Positions 9,003-19,471 of a DNA stretch of 64,000 nucleotides are shown one piece after another. Numbering within the stretch: the stretch's first letter is position 1; each line of letters starts with the position of its first letter. The notes below the pieces were generated by a model. That model ran no database searches. It had not been told where the DNA came from and worked only from the letters and a program-made list of their open reading frames with translations. The stretch is from JACKAF01 sp041391485 (lineage in GTDB: Bacteria; Bdellovibrionota; FAC87; UBA2466; JACKAF01). The translations under genes and the position numbers were made by a program. Location of the stretch: the NCBI GenBank assembly GCA_041391485.1, contig JAWKNY010000013.1, positions 30,110 through 94,109 on the forward strand, written 5' to 3'.

Positions 9003-10965
9003 TTATTCGGAAGGGACAAGATCAGTCAAAGACCCGACATTTTCCTTAGCAAACATCCGGTCGTTATTGTCCGCGGTAAAAACTACGTCGATCATCACGC
9101 GAAACTTTGCTGAAGCTCCGCTCGAAGTTTTTCCGGTTTTGATGCGTTTTAGGATCTCCGCTTCCTTTGTTCTGAGTCGTTGCGGGTGATCTCAAAATCG
9201 TCGACCATGAGAAACGCACTTCGCATGTCTGTTCGGTTGCCGAAACGATCGTAAACGGTGTCGTGCACCACGTAGCAGGTGTTGATCGCTGCTATTCCAA
9301 GCTGCGGCAGAGTACGGATTTCATCTTCGGTACTCTTGCCGTCGCGGTTTGCATCTGTCCAAACCGCTAACTGATCAAAGTACACATCTCCATCCCAAGG
9401 GCCGAGGTACTCGTCTTTTTTGTCAAAAGACTGGCAATTCTTTCCCGCAAATCGTTGTAGCATTTCAAAACCATCGGATCCGCGCAGGTGACCAGGTTCG
9501 ATGCGGTGGTTCCCAAACAATTGCACGCCACCATGCACGAGCCCATCGGCGGCGCGAGTAACAAGAAAACCGTCATCGGCGACAAGCGACCAGCCGGTTT
9601 CTTCGTGCTTTTGAAAGCGCCCCCCGATCCAGGAAGTCCTGTGGGGGTCTCCCACAGAACTCATATTGTTCATCCATGACAGTAATTCTTCTGGGGTCAT
9701 CTCGTCGGGGCGATTGGCGACTAGGTTCTGACCGTTAAAATAGGTACCCCACTCAAGGCTTGAGGTGCGGATGTGCGGTTCACCGAGATCTAGCACCAAG
9801 GGCGTGTACTGGGTGGAGAGCACGGTTCCATTGACCGCCGCCATCGATACAAATTCCATTAGCTGCGTGGCGTCCCGGCGAACTCCCTCTTCAGTAACGT
9901 AGCCATAGCCGCCGAAGTTAAACACGCCACCGCTCATTTGAGGCGCGGCGTGCAATGAGAAGTGCTTAGCATCATCGTGATGCGATCGAAATTGTGCCAC
10001 AAGACATCCAGATGGAATATCTGGCGCAGAAGCACGCGGTACTCAAAACGCCGGCGTGCGCTGGAAGTAAAATCCTGATTGATAAGAGCGATGTCCCCCA
10101 CCAGCCGATCCCGGAAGTCAGCAAGGTAGAGAGGCACCATGTTCTTGTAGGCAGCATTCGCCGCTTTGGAAAAATCCGGCAAGTCCGTCGCCAGCGTGTT
10201 GTAAGTGAAGTCGAGATTCTCATAATCAGTCATGAGACGGGGGGCGAGGTAAACGCGCTCCCGGAACTGTTCCTGAGATTCTCCCGATACCGGCGAACCG
10301 TAGGAGTCTCCGTAGTAAAGCAGGTGCTTTGCGTGGTCACCCGGGATAGCGCCTGTTTTGGCTTCGTCTATCTCTACGTAGCCGACAAAACAATTCTCAC
10401 CCGCGGTAAAGGTATCAATGGCCTTATCAAAATCCACGATGTAGTGCTTGGCCGATCCACCGCTGTACTGCAGCTGGTTGGCGGGGCCACGGTAGATGTA
10501 GGTTTTTTTGTCGGCTCGGTTCAAGCGCAGTGCAGAACGTTCCAGTGCGTGGCGTGCAACGTCATCAAACTTGTCCCCGAAAGAAATAGAGTAGAGGACG
10601 GGAATGATGGGGGGCACGTCGTCCCCGTTCAAGTAGGCTTGTTGGCGCTCATGCGCGAGGGCCAGAACCGCTGCCGCCTCATCAGCCGGGTTTTTTCCCG
10701 TACAGCGTGAAGCCGGCCGAAGATCCGCCGCCGTCGTCGCGCTCACCGGGTTCAGGGGCCGAATGGAATCGACAATACTCTGCGCCCCGCTATAAATGCT
10801 GTCTTCGGAAACTGAAGTCATGGAATCTTCGGCAACGAAAAAGAAGGGAGGGACATCCAAAGCATTGCCTTCTTCCGGCGAAGTGCCGCAAGCACTCAGC
10901 AGAAGGGTTGCAATAATTAGAGATGAATAAGATAGAGAGGTCGCTTGCCTCAACCAACGTGCCAC
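9003..10965 (-). CDS. Large lipoprotein with C-terminal RTX-protein-type domain, two frameshifts
   Basis: The N-terminus has a lipobox (IIATLLLSAC), so the protein is a predicted lipoprotein. The first frame runs 10965-9934 and breaks near 9960 (DRITMML into HFSLHAAPQMSGG). The second runs to about 9180 and breaks again; the third frame (LRTKEAEILKRIKTGK) ends at 9003. Total length is about 650 residues. Residues after the first break follow the plan of a C-terminal domain common in RTX/FrpC-type calcium-binding proteins: TPLVLDLG, then GWSLVADDGFLV, QLFG, DGFEML, and AVWTDANRDGKSTEDEI. Most acidic residues of the calcium-binding-type turns are lost except the DANRDGKS turn. The same domain recurs in the lipoprotein at 36261-38230. 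The N-terminal ~300 residues match nothing I recognise. Confidence 0.72.
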
Positions 10966-11120
10966 GTGCGTACTCCTATCCCCCTATTGTAGCAAACGTC
11001 GCTGTACAGGTTCCACTACACCCCTTATGTCCCTCAAAAGCGTGGCATATCACGGGGTTTGACGGCCTGGTGTCTAATGGTGTGACGGGGGAGTTGAGTG
11101 GAAATCGCTAGGGTGGTAGC

Positions 11121-12399
11121 TTGCGGGACGTGCACGATTTTGAAGAAAAGCTGAGGCGCAACTTGGAGACTTACCGCCGTCTGAGCGGTGACGCGGTCCT
11201 TCTCGCGGTATCCGGGGGCGCCGACTCGATGGCGCTCTTGCACGCGCTTTGCAAAAAAGAGATTGGGCTTCGCCTCCATGTGGCGCACTTCCAGCACGGG
11301 GTACGAAAAGCCGCTGAGCGAGACGCTTTGTTTGTCCTTCAGGAAGGGAGAAAGCTTGGGCTTCCGGTTGTCATAGGGCGCCACAAAGCGATCGATACTT
11401 CGGAGGCGGCTTTGCGTGAGGCGCGCCACGCCTTTCTGGAGACTGAACAGCGCAGACTCGGGTGCCGGAGTATTTTTTCGGCGCATCACCTCCAGGATCA
11501 GCTGGAAACTTTTCTAATGCGAATGGTGCGGGGGAGTGGGCTCAAAGGGCTTTCCGGGATTCCGATCGAGCGCGGGGTCTGGTTTCGCCCCTTGCTGAGT
11601 ATTAGTAGAGGAGAGATTGTGGCGTACCTCCAATCGGAGGGAATTCCGTATAGAGAAGATGAGACCAACGCCTCTCTGCGCTACACTCGCAATCTAATTC
11701 GGCATACGGTGCTACCGCCGCTAGAAGCGGTCGCGGAGCTCCATGGAGGTGTGGGCGCCTTTACGAGCGCTGGAAGGGATGTTCGCCGAATTAAGGCTGT
11801 CGCCGGTGAACAGTGGGACCAGTCCGAGAAACTCTTCGCGACCAGATCACCAAAACACCCTATTTTTGCCGCCTTCCCTAGCCAACTGGGAGGTGCCGCC
11901 GACTACTACCAAAGCCCGGCCTACCCGGTATCTTTTGACGTGCTCCAGCAACTCTCGCGGCCGGCTCCAGAAGATGATCGCGGCCGTGGATTCCGGACTG
12001 AGGTGTTTCCATGTCGAGGGCGAAGTGCAGGTGTTGCGATCGGCGGGGTTTTTGTACTTTCAAACCCGGCAGCAGCGCGAATGCCCTGGTCCCAACTTCT
12101 ACCAGAATCAAACCAAGATTGAGTCCCCGGAACTGGACTTAGTGCTCGAGTTAGAAGAAGAGGTCGGCGCCCTTGCCGTTGCCCGCACCTTGCGCCCTGG
12201 GGATCGCATTGGGAGCAGCAAACTGAAAAAGCATTTGCACGCGCTCGGAATTCCACGCCCCGAACGGCGCCTCTGGCCGTTACTTGTTCAGCGGGAAGGC
12301 TCCGTGGTCTGGCACGCGGCCAAGCCGAGCCCGCAGGTGCGCGTGCGGCGTCTCGGATTTCCCTTTGCGGTTCACGCGCCGCGACAAGATGGTGCGTAA
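11121..12399 (+). CDS. tilS: tRNA(Ile)-lysidine synthetase, one frameshift
   Basis: Adds lysine to C34 of the minor tRNA-Ile(CAU). The PP-loop SGGADS is at residues 31-36 and the N-terminal ATPase domain is intact, including HFQHGVRKAAERD and SAHHLQDQLETFLMRMVRGSGLKGL. The frame breaks near 11965, after FDVLQQLSR. The C-terminal domain continues in another frame (SGLRCFHVEGEVQVL, then LRPGDRIGSSKLKKHLHALG and RRLWPLLVQ), ending at 12399. Reconstructed length is about 425 residues. The start is TTG at 11121, or GTG at 11130, with only a weak GGGTGG upstream. It opens the tilS-ftsH-cdaA-cdaR-glmM-nnr-tsaE block. The gene is essential in most bacteria, so a sequencing indel is the likely cause of the break. 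Confidence 0.92.
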
Positions 12400-12509
12400 G
12401 AATTCTCTTTCACTAAAGTTAACCACCTAAAAATATAGCGAAAATGGGTCCTTAGGCGATCGCGAGTCCCGACCGATAAGGTCTTTGTACCATTGTAAAG
12501 TGGGGTAGG

Positions 12510-14444
12510 ATGAAGAACTCGCATAAACCTGATTGTTTCGATGATCTCGCTTCGTTGCCACGCTGCTTCTTATTTCAATCCACACAATCACAGCATGCCT
12601 TAAAGAAAATCCCGTTTAATAAGTTTATTGAACACGTGAAAGCCAACCACGTACAAGCCGTCACGTTTAAAAATAACGGGAAGATTGAAGGCAAATTCAA
12701 GCAGGACATCGACGGCGGTGTCGATTTTGAAACGATCGGAGATACGAACTCCGAATACTATGTGAAGCTCATTAACGAGCATGGACTTATTCCCAACTAC
12801 GATATTGAAGAAAGCCGATCCCTTTGGCTGCAGTTTCTAATCTCCTGGGGACCGATGGTCATTTTTGTAGCGTTGCTCATGGTTTTCCTGCGTCAGTTGC
12901 AGGTAAATGGTGGCAAGGCGATGTCCTTTGGACGATCCCGAGCGAAACTCCTGACAGAAGGCCATACCCGGGTAACGTTCCAAGACGTTGCCGGTTGTGA
13001 TGAAGCCAAGGAAGAGTTGTCTGAAATCGTGGAATTTTTACGAGACCCGAGAAAGTTCACCAAACTGGGTGGGCGCATTCCCAAAGGCGTACTTTTGGTG
13101 GGAAGCCCCGGTACCGGAAAAACCTTGCTTGCAAAAGCGGTGGCCGGTGAAGCGGTTGTACCGTTTTTCTCGATCAGTGGTTCAGACTTTGTTGAAATGT
13201 TTGTAGGTGTCGGTGCCTCGCGTGTGCGCGATCTCTTCGAACAAGGAAAGAAGCACGCCCCTTGCATTATCTTCATCGACGAAATCGATGCCGTCGGACG
13301 CCAACGTGGCGCTGGCCTGGGTGGAGGTCACGACGAGCGTGAACAGACTCTAAACCAGTTGCTTGTTGAAATGGACGGATTTGATTCCCGTGAAGGGGTG
13401 ATCTTGATTGCGGCCACCAACCGCCCCGACGTGTTGGATCCGGCTTTACTCCGTCCCGGACGTTTTGATCGTACGGTTACCGTCGGCAGACCCGACTACC
13501 GTGGCCGTGAAGGGATCTTGAAGGTCCACACGCGCAAAATGCCTCTATCGAAAGATGTAGATTTGTGGACGGTCGCCAAAGGGACTCCTGGGTTTTCAGG
13601 TGCTGACTTGCAGAACCTTTGCAACGAAGCGGCGCTCATGGCAGCTCGGAAGAACAAAACTGAGATCTACATGCGCGATTTCGAAGACGCCAAAGACAAG
13701 GTATTGATGGGCGCCGAACGCAAGTCCATGCTGATCGGCGACGAAGAAAAGAAGATGGTGGCTTACCATGAGTCGGGCCATACGATCGTCGGGCACCTGC
13801 TCCGTGGGTTGGATCCTATTCACAAAGTGACCATTATCCCGCGTGGAATGGCATTGGGCGTAACGCAGACTTTACCGGATGAGGACAAGCTCACGCTCTC
13901 GGCAGAGAAAGCAGGCAACCTGATTGCCTTCATGATGGGCGGTTGTGTCGCGGAAGAAGTCATCTACGGCCAAAAAACAAATGGCGCGGCAGACGATATT
14001 GATAAGGCCACCAACCTGGCCAAGAAAATGGTCTGTGAATGGGGCATGAGCGAACGCATCGGACCCATGGTGGTCGGTAAAAAGGGTGGCAGCGTATTTT
14101 TGGGCCGTGAGTTTCACGAGTCCAAGGACGTGAGCCCCAAGACTGCCGAGATTGTGGACTCCGAAGTCCGGCGCATCATCTCTGAGGCGCACGACAAGGC
14201 TCGCACCATTCTTGAAGAAAACAAGAGCGTGCTCCACGCGATGGCCGAAGCGTTACTGGAACGCGAAACCATCGATTCCAAGGACGTCGCCCTCTTGATT
14301 GCCGGCAAAGCCCTGCCGCCGCTTCCCAAAGGGGATACGGACGGCTCCCATGGTGCCCCGGCGGGTAAAACGGCGGCCGCTGGCGCTACCGCCACCGGCA
14401 AGACGCCCGTCAGCGCGCTCCCGTCCGAGCCGGAAGTCGCTTAA
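12510..14444 (+). CDS. ftsH: ATP-dependent zinc metalloprotease FtsH
   Basis: 644 residues. Membrane-anchored AAA+ protease that degrades membrane and short-lived cytosolic proteins. Walker A is GSPGTGKT at 198-205, Walker B is IIFIDEIDAVGRQRGAG, and the zinc site is HESGH at 420-424. The second transmembrane segment is at about 105-128. The tail is a low-complexity Ala/Gly/Thr stretch. The first ~23 residues are oddly polar where FtsH normally has a membrane helix. Hydrophobic runs (LIVSMISL and FVATLLLI) occur in the other two frames over 12531-12575, so compensating indels probably hide the first helix. Downstream comes cdaA, 91 bp away. Confidence 0.97.
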   Translation: MKNSHKPDCFDDLASLPRCFLFQSTQSQHALKKIPFNKFIEHVKANHVQAVTFKNNGKIEGKFKQDIDGGVDFETIGDTNSEYYVKLINEHGLIPNYDIEESRSLWLQFLISWGPMVIFVALLMVFLRQLQVNGGKAMSFGRSRAKLLTEGHTRVTFQDVAGCDEAKEELSEIVEFLRDPRKFTKLGGRIPKGVLLVGSPGTGKTLLAKAVAGEAVVPFFSISGSDFVEMFVGVGASRVRDLFEQGKKHAPCIIFIDEIDAVGRQRGAGLGGGHDEREQTLNQLLVEMDGFDSREGVILIAATNRPDVLDPALLRPGRFDRTVTVGRPDYRGREGILKVHTRKMPLSKDVDLWTVAKGTPGFSGADLQNLCNEAALMAARKNKTEIYMRDFEDAKDKVLMGAERKSMLIGDEEKKMVAYHESGHTIVGHLLRGLDPIHKVTIIPRGMALGVTQTLPDEDKLTLSAEKAGNLIAFMMGGCVAEEVIYGQKTNGAADDIDKATNLAKKMVCEWGMSERIGPMVVGKKGGSVFLGREFHESKDVSPKTAEIVDSEVRRIISEAHDKARTILEENKSVLHAMAEALLERETIDSKDVALLIAGKALPPLPKGDTDGSHGAPAGKTAAAGATATGKTPVSALPSEPEVA

Positions 14445-14535
14445 AAAAGCTGCTAAATATATAGAATTAAAAATCTTACCTAATAATGACGATAAGCATA
14501 TAAGGTAGTATCTGTTTGGGCCCTTATAAGGTTTA

Positions 14536-15375
14536 TTGTCCAAGATGTTGGATTTTCTAGCTAATCTACGCGAAATAGTCCGGTGGCAGGATCTGGTGGA
14601 TATCCTGCTCGTCTGTTTCATTGTGTACCGGATCCTGTTGCTGATCCGTGGTACGCGCGCGGTCCAGATGCTGACCGGCTTTGGTATCATCCTTATCTTC
14701 TATTATGTGGCCGAAAAGCTGAAGTTCCACACGCTGCACACCATCCTCGTGGAATTCTTCAACAACCTGATCCTGATTCTGATTATCGTGTTCCAGGACG
14801 AAATCCGACGCGCGCTGACTCAGGTAGGGCGCAATCCGTTTTTTGCCTCGACGACCACAATCGAAGAGGTGGCCATCGTGGAAGATCTGGTGCGCTCGGC
14901 CGAAATCCTGGCGCAGCAGCGCGTGGGCGCGCTTATCGTTTTGGAGCGCGAAACGGGTCTTAAGAACTACATTGAAGGCGGGCAGCTGCTCGATTCCCGG
15001 GTGAGTATCGATCTCATCACCAGCATCTTCCACCCTCAAGCCCGATGCATGACGGGGCCATGATTATTCGCAACTCTCGCATCACGAGTGCGGCCTGCTT
15101 GCTGCCGATTTCGCGCGATCCGGGTGTGCACAAAGAGCTGGGAACAAGACACCGGGCCGCTTTGGGACTGACTCAAGAAACAGATGCGCTGGTCATCGTG
15201 GTGTCGGAAGAGCGCGGGGAGATTTTCTCTGGTGCATCACGGCACGATGATGCGAGATTTGGAGCCACAGGCCCTCAAGCGCCACTTGCTCGACCTGTTG
15301 GGTTTGCGTAAATTTGAAGCGCGTTACCATGAAAAGGTACGCGAGAAGAATAATGACGATGCAATTTCTGGATAA
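14536..15375 (+). CDS. cdaA: Diadenylate cyclase CdaA, two frameshifts
   Basis: Makes c-di-AMP from two ATP. Three N-terminal membrane helices (about residues 20-38, 44-60, 72-87) are followed by the DAC domain. The cyclase motifs lie in two frames: SVDLIT-like SIDLITSIFHP before a break near 15040, then HDGAMII and GTRHRAALGL, the DGA and RHR motifs of the active site. A second break near 15225 moves into the frame ending VREKNNDDAISG at 15375. Reconstructed length is about 280 residues, as expected for CdaA. The start is TTG at 14536 or, more probably, ATG at 14545. The order cdaA-cdaR-glmM is the conserved c-di-AMP/cell-wall module. Confidence 0.93.
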
Positions 15376-16042
15376 TCAAAAAGGAGCCATGAATTTTAGT
15401 GAGAGCGTGGCCTTAAAGGCCGTGAGTCTCCTATTGGCTTTGATTCTCTGGATCACCGTTCTTGGATTCAAAAAAGAAGAGATGCGCAAGAACGTGAAGT
15501 TCGAGCCGCTCGTGGCGCCGGGCATGATGATCACCAACAAGATTCCAAGCCACATTATGTTCACGCTTCGGGGGCCGCGCGTTTTATTGAATGACGTGGA
15601 AAAGAAACTTCCGCCGATTCGCCCGGATTTTCGTCGTTCCAGAGATCTCACGATCCCCGTTGCGATCAGTGAAGTGCTACTCGGTGAACTGCCCGCCGGA
15701 GTGTCCGTGGTCTCTTACCACCCGAGCAATCTACTCATCCGCCTGGAAGAGGTCGTGGAGCGCAACGTTCCCGTGCGGCCCAGTCTTCGAGGCCTACCCG
15801 CACAAGGGTACGACATCTCCCAAGTGAAAGTTACGCCCTCTAAGGTCATGGTTTCGGGGCCGAAGAGTGCGCTGGAAGCGCTGGAGTTTATCACGACCGA
15901 ACCCGTCGATACCCAAGAACTTGAAGGGGAAAAAGAAGTGGTCGTTGCCGTAGAAGTAGATCCTGCGCTAGGTTTTCGTTTGTCGCGTGAAAACGCGGTC
16001 CGCGTGCAAGTTACGGCAAAACCGTCGCGGAAAAAGCCCTAA
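15353..16042 (+). CDS. cdaR: CdaR, YbbR-domain regulator of diadenylate cyclase
   Basis: About 229 residues from the ATG at 15353; the ATGs at 15359 and 15389 are alternatives. One membrane helix (AVSLLLALILWITVLGF) anchors an extracytoplasmic part with two YbbR-like repeats, seen as FEPLVAPGMMITNKIP plus FTLRGP and VPVRPSLRGLPAQGYDISQVKVTPSKVMVSGP. In Gram-positive bacteria CdaR binds and modulates CdaA. Here its start overlaps the reconstructed cdaA 3' end, so coupling is likely. It is shorter than the four-repeat Firmicute protein, as is usual in other phyla. Confidence 0.9.
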   Translation: MTMQFLDNQKGAMNFSESVALKAVSLLLALILWITVLGFKKEEMRKNVKFEPLVAPGMMITNKIPSHIMFTLRGPRVLLNDVEKKLPPIRPDFRRSRDLTIPVAISEVLLGELPAGVSVVSYHPSNLLIRLEEVVERNVPVRPSLRGLPAQGYDISQVKVTPSKVMVSGPKSALEALEFITTEPVDTQELEGEKEVVVAVEVDPALGFRLSRENAVRVQVTAKPSRKKP

Positions 16043-16063
16043 TTGGGTCACTGTAGGTAAGAA

Positions 16064-17427
16064 ATGGGAAAATTGTTTGGAACGGATGGTGTGCGCGGTG
16101 TCGCGAACCAGCACCCGATGACGGGCGAAATTGCGATGGCGCTCGGCCGGGCAGCCGCTTACCTATTTTGCGCCAAAGAGACAAATGGTCTACCCAAGAG
16201 CGCCAAGATCGTCATTGGTAAAGACACTCGCCTTTCCGGATACATGTTCGAAAACGCCTTGGCCGCCGGCTTCTGCTCAATGGGTGCGCGTGTGTTTCTG
16301 GTGGGACCTCTGCCAACGCCGGAATCGCATTCATTACAAGAAGCATGCGTGCTGACGCCGGAGTCGTTATCTCGGCAAGTCACAATTCCTATCAGTACAA
16401 CGGGATTAAGATCTTTGATAAGAACGGGATGAAACTTCCCGATCAGACGGAGCAGGAAATAGAGAGGCTGCTCGACTCAGCGGAGCTGAACAATTACCGG
16501 CCGACCATGGAGTTTATTGGAAAGGCCATGCGTATTGACGACGCGATTGGGCGTTACATCGTCTATATCAAGGATACCATCCACTCCGCCCACACCTTGG
16601 AAGGCATCCGCGTAGTACTCGACTGTGCCAACGGGGCCGCGTACAAGGTGGCGCCTATTATTTTTGATGAGTTGGGTGCTGAGGTTTTTGCTATTCACAA
16701 CAGGCCTAACGGACACAATATCAACGATCAGTGCGGGGCGGTAAACCCGCAGAGCATGTGCCGTGCCGTGAACGATCACCGCGCGGAGATCGGAATTGCT
16801 TTGGATGGCGATGCGGATCGGGTCGTGCTTTCAGACGAAAAGGGCGAAGCCGTGGATGGGGATCAGATTCTCGCCATCTGCGCCACCCACATGCTGAAAA
16901 AGGGCCAGCTCAAAAACAAGACGATTTGCGCCACCCCGATGAGCAACTTAGGACTTGAGCAGGCGGTGAGAGCCGCCGGTGGCAAAGTGGTCACGGCCAA
17001 AGTAGGGGATCGTTACATCGTCGAGAAGATGGTCCAAGACGGCCTCAACCTCGGTGGCGAGCAGTCGGGACACATCGTCTTCTTGGATCACAATACGACC
17101 GGAGACGGGATGGTGGCCGCGCTTAAGGTCCTTGAAATCATGAAGGAGACAGGCAAACCGCTCTCCGAACTCAAAAAGGTAATGACCCAGTTTCCACAAG
17201 TTCTGGAAAACGTGTACGTACGCAAAAAAGATCCTTTCGAAAAGCACCCCGCCATTGTCGACCGAATCAAGAAGGTGGAAGCCGAACTTGCCGAAAAGGG
17301 CCGCGTTCTCGTGCGCTATTCAGGCACGGAGCCACTGGCTCGGGTCATGGTGGAGGGCGAAGACGCCAAGCAAATCCGCGAGTACGCCCTCGATATTGCC
17401 CAAGAAATCCGAGCCAAATTAGGGTAA
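16064..17427 (+). CDS. glmM: Phosphoglucosamine mutase, one frameshift
   Basis: Converts glucosamine-6-phosphate to glucosamine-1-phosphate for UDP-GlcNAc, hence for peptidoglycan and LPS. It begins GKLFGTDGVRGVAN. The break is near 16320: GPLPTP should continue GIAFITRSMRADAG, which needs one more G in the GG run (CCGGGAATC expected). After it come VVISASHNSYQYNGIKIF with the catalytic phosphoserine (S106), the Mg2+ loop DGDADR, and the phosphate-binding RYSGTEPLARVMVEG near the end. Reconstructed length is 454-455 residues, normal for GlmM. It follows cdaR, as in the c-di-AMP module of many phyla, where CdaA, CdaR and GlmM interact. Confidence 0.96.
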
Positions 17428-17437
17428 AACCCCTCCC

Positions 17438-18971
17438 ATGGAAGTCCTACTGACAGCCGCCCAGAGTCGGGCCGCCGATCGCCATACGATTGAGGTGCTC
17501 AAAAAGCCTAGTCGCGAGCTGATGGAAGCAGCGGCCGACGCTGTTTTTAAGACGCTTAGCCGCATGGTTCCGGAGCCGGCAAGCAAGGCTTATCGTTGCC
17601 GGCACCGGCAATAATGGAGGGGACGCGTTCGCGCTCGCCCGGCAACTGAAAGACGCCGGGTACAGTTCTTTTCAGGTTTACCAGGTAGGAGAAAAAAGCG
17701 CGCTATCCTCGGGGGCCGCTCTTCAACGGGAGCTTTGGGAGAAAGCGGGCGGTCGAGTCGAGGCCGGAGAGTTTTCGCCGGAACGCTTTAAGCAGATACG
17801 TTGGATCGTAGACGGGCTACTCGGCACTGGCCTGAGCCGTCCGGTGGAGGGCGAGTGGGCCGATTGGATTGCGGGCCTCAATTCACTGAAGGTCGCGCAT
17901 GTGATTGCTATCGATATCCCCAGTGGGCTCAATGCGGATACGGGGGCGGTGATGGGAGTCGCGGTACGCGCGACGCAGACCGTGACGTTGGGTTCTCTCA
18001 AAAGGGGTTTGGTAACGGGAGAAGCCAGTGACTACGTTGGAAAGCTAATCTGTGACGCGATTGGCATTGTACCTGGCGCACCCGGAGAAAAAATAGACGC
18101 GTTCTTGTTTGATCAAGAAGACGCGAGCCGGGCTTTACCCGAGCGGCGGGCTTCGGGCCACAAGGGATCTTACGGGCATGTGTATTTTTGGGTGGGCGCT
18201 CTTTCCACGGAAGGGGCCGCGGGGCTTGCTGCCATTGCCGCTTACCGAGCCGGGAGTGGATTGGTGACGCTCATAGCGGATCACTCGCTTGCGGGTCTGA
18301 GACCCCGTTTGCCGGTAGAGCTGATGGCAAAGGAAGTTTCGCTGAGTTTTGTAGAATCACTCGCCAAAACAGACGTCCTTGTGATGGGACCGGGTCTTGG
18401 AACGGATGGAGCGGCTTGGGAAAAGGTCCGTGCCGCCCTCAGCTCACCCGCGCGTCTGGTGTTGGACGCGGACGCCCTCAATGCAATGGCTGCGCATAGC
18501 GAAGAAGCGTGCGAGCTTCTCGGTCGACGCCAGAACCTGACCGTGTGCACGCCACACCCGAAGGAAGCGGCGAGACTTCTTGCCAGCGAGACGGCGGAGG
18601 TGAACCGGGATCGTTACCGCGCAGTACAATTACTTTCCGATCGGTACCCAGCGGTCTTTATTCTGAAGGGTCAAGGCACTTTGCTCCGCTCGCCGCAAAG
18701 CCCTACCTATGTCGTGAAACGAGGGAACAGCGCGCTGTCAAAAGGCGGAACGGGAGATCTGTTAAGCGGCATCGTGGGATCGCTACTTGGGCAGGGGGAC
18801 GACGCTCTTTCCCTGTCGGCCTTGGGAGTATTTGCCCACGGGCGCTGTGCGGAAATTTGGTCTCTGGAAAGTGGGACCGAGCGATCCGCTCTAGCCAGCG
18901 AGTTCGCCGACAAATTAACAGTCGTATGGGCGGAGCTTGAACGCCTTCGTGGTGAAGGGACAAAGAGCTAA
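17438..18971 (+). CDS. nnr: Bifunctional NAD(P)H-hydrate epimerase / ADP-dependent dehydratase, one frameshift
   Basis: Repairs NAD(P)H hydrates; the N-terminal YjeF domain epimerises and the C-terminal kinase-like domain dehydrates with ADP. The start is ATG at 17438 (MEVLLTAAQSRAADRH). The frame breaks near 17585, where one base must be added or lost to read ARLIVAGTGNNGGDAFALAR. GTGNNGGDA and IDIPSGLNADTG are epimerase-domain motifs, and SALSKGGTGDLLSG is the nucleotide/substrate loop of the dehydratase. Reconstructed length is about 511 residues, matching the fused bacterial form. The stop overlaps the ATG of tsaE (TAATG). Confidence 0.93.
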
Positions 18972-19410
18972 TGCAATGGCGTGACTTAGAAGAAATGCGG
19001 CGCTTTGCCGGGGCGTTTATCAAAGAAAACGGCGGCGGTGCTTTTGGTCTGTGTGGTGATTTGGGAGCCGGAAAACGAGTTTTGTGCGGGCCTGTGTAGA
19101 AGCGCTTGCCGAGCGAAGCCAGAGCCCGGTTCCTCGGGTCATCAGCCCCAGCTTTGTTATCCACCAACAGTATGAGCTTGGTCTAACGGTCGATCATTTT
19201 GATCTGTACCGCCTTGAGGAAGCGTCTGAGAAAGATCTCCTCGAAATTGGCTACTACGAAGCCCTTTCGCGCTCGGAAGTCGGAAATTTTCTTTTTGTCG
19301 AATGGCCAGAAAAGGCCCAATCCAAAGAACTGTTGCACCTAAATTCGCTCATCACCATCAATATAACTGGCAGTGTCCGTGAGGTTCAGTTGCAAGCCCT
19401 AACCCCATGA
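18971..19410 (+). CDS. tsaE: tRNA t6A biosynthesis ATPase TsaE, one frameshift
   Basis: P-loop ATPase that supports TsaB/TsaD in making threonylcarbamoyladenosine at A37 of ANN-decoding tRNAs. The ATG overlaps the nnr stop. Walker A reads GDLGAGKTS only if the A run at 19073-19076 has five A instead of four. After that break the second frame continues FVRACVEAL, then ISPSFVIHQQYELG, DHFDLYRL (Walker B-like region) and FVEWPEKA, ending at 19410. Reconstructed length is about 147 residues, normal for TsaE. The nnr-tsaE pairing is common in bacteria. A single homopolymer error explains the split. Confidence 0.92.
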
Positions 19411-19471
19411 AAAGATCCATTGGCCGGGAAACTCGGCTGTGATAGCTAAGGATCTTTTACAGGAGGGGAGT

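Noticed and set aside
14536..19410. Programmed ribosomal frameshifting in cdaA, glmM, nnr and tsaE
   Set aside because: The break sites share no slippery heptamer or downstream pseudoknot and involve different short homopolymers; random sequencing indels explain them more simply.
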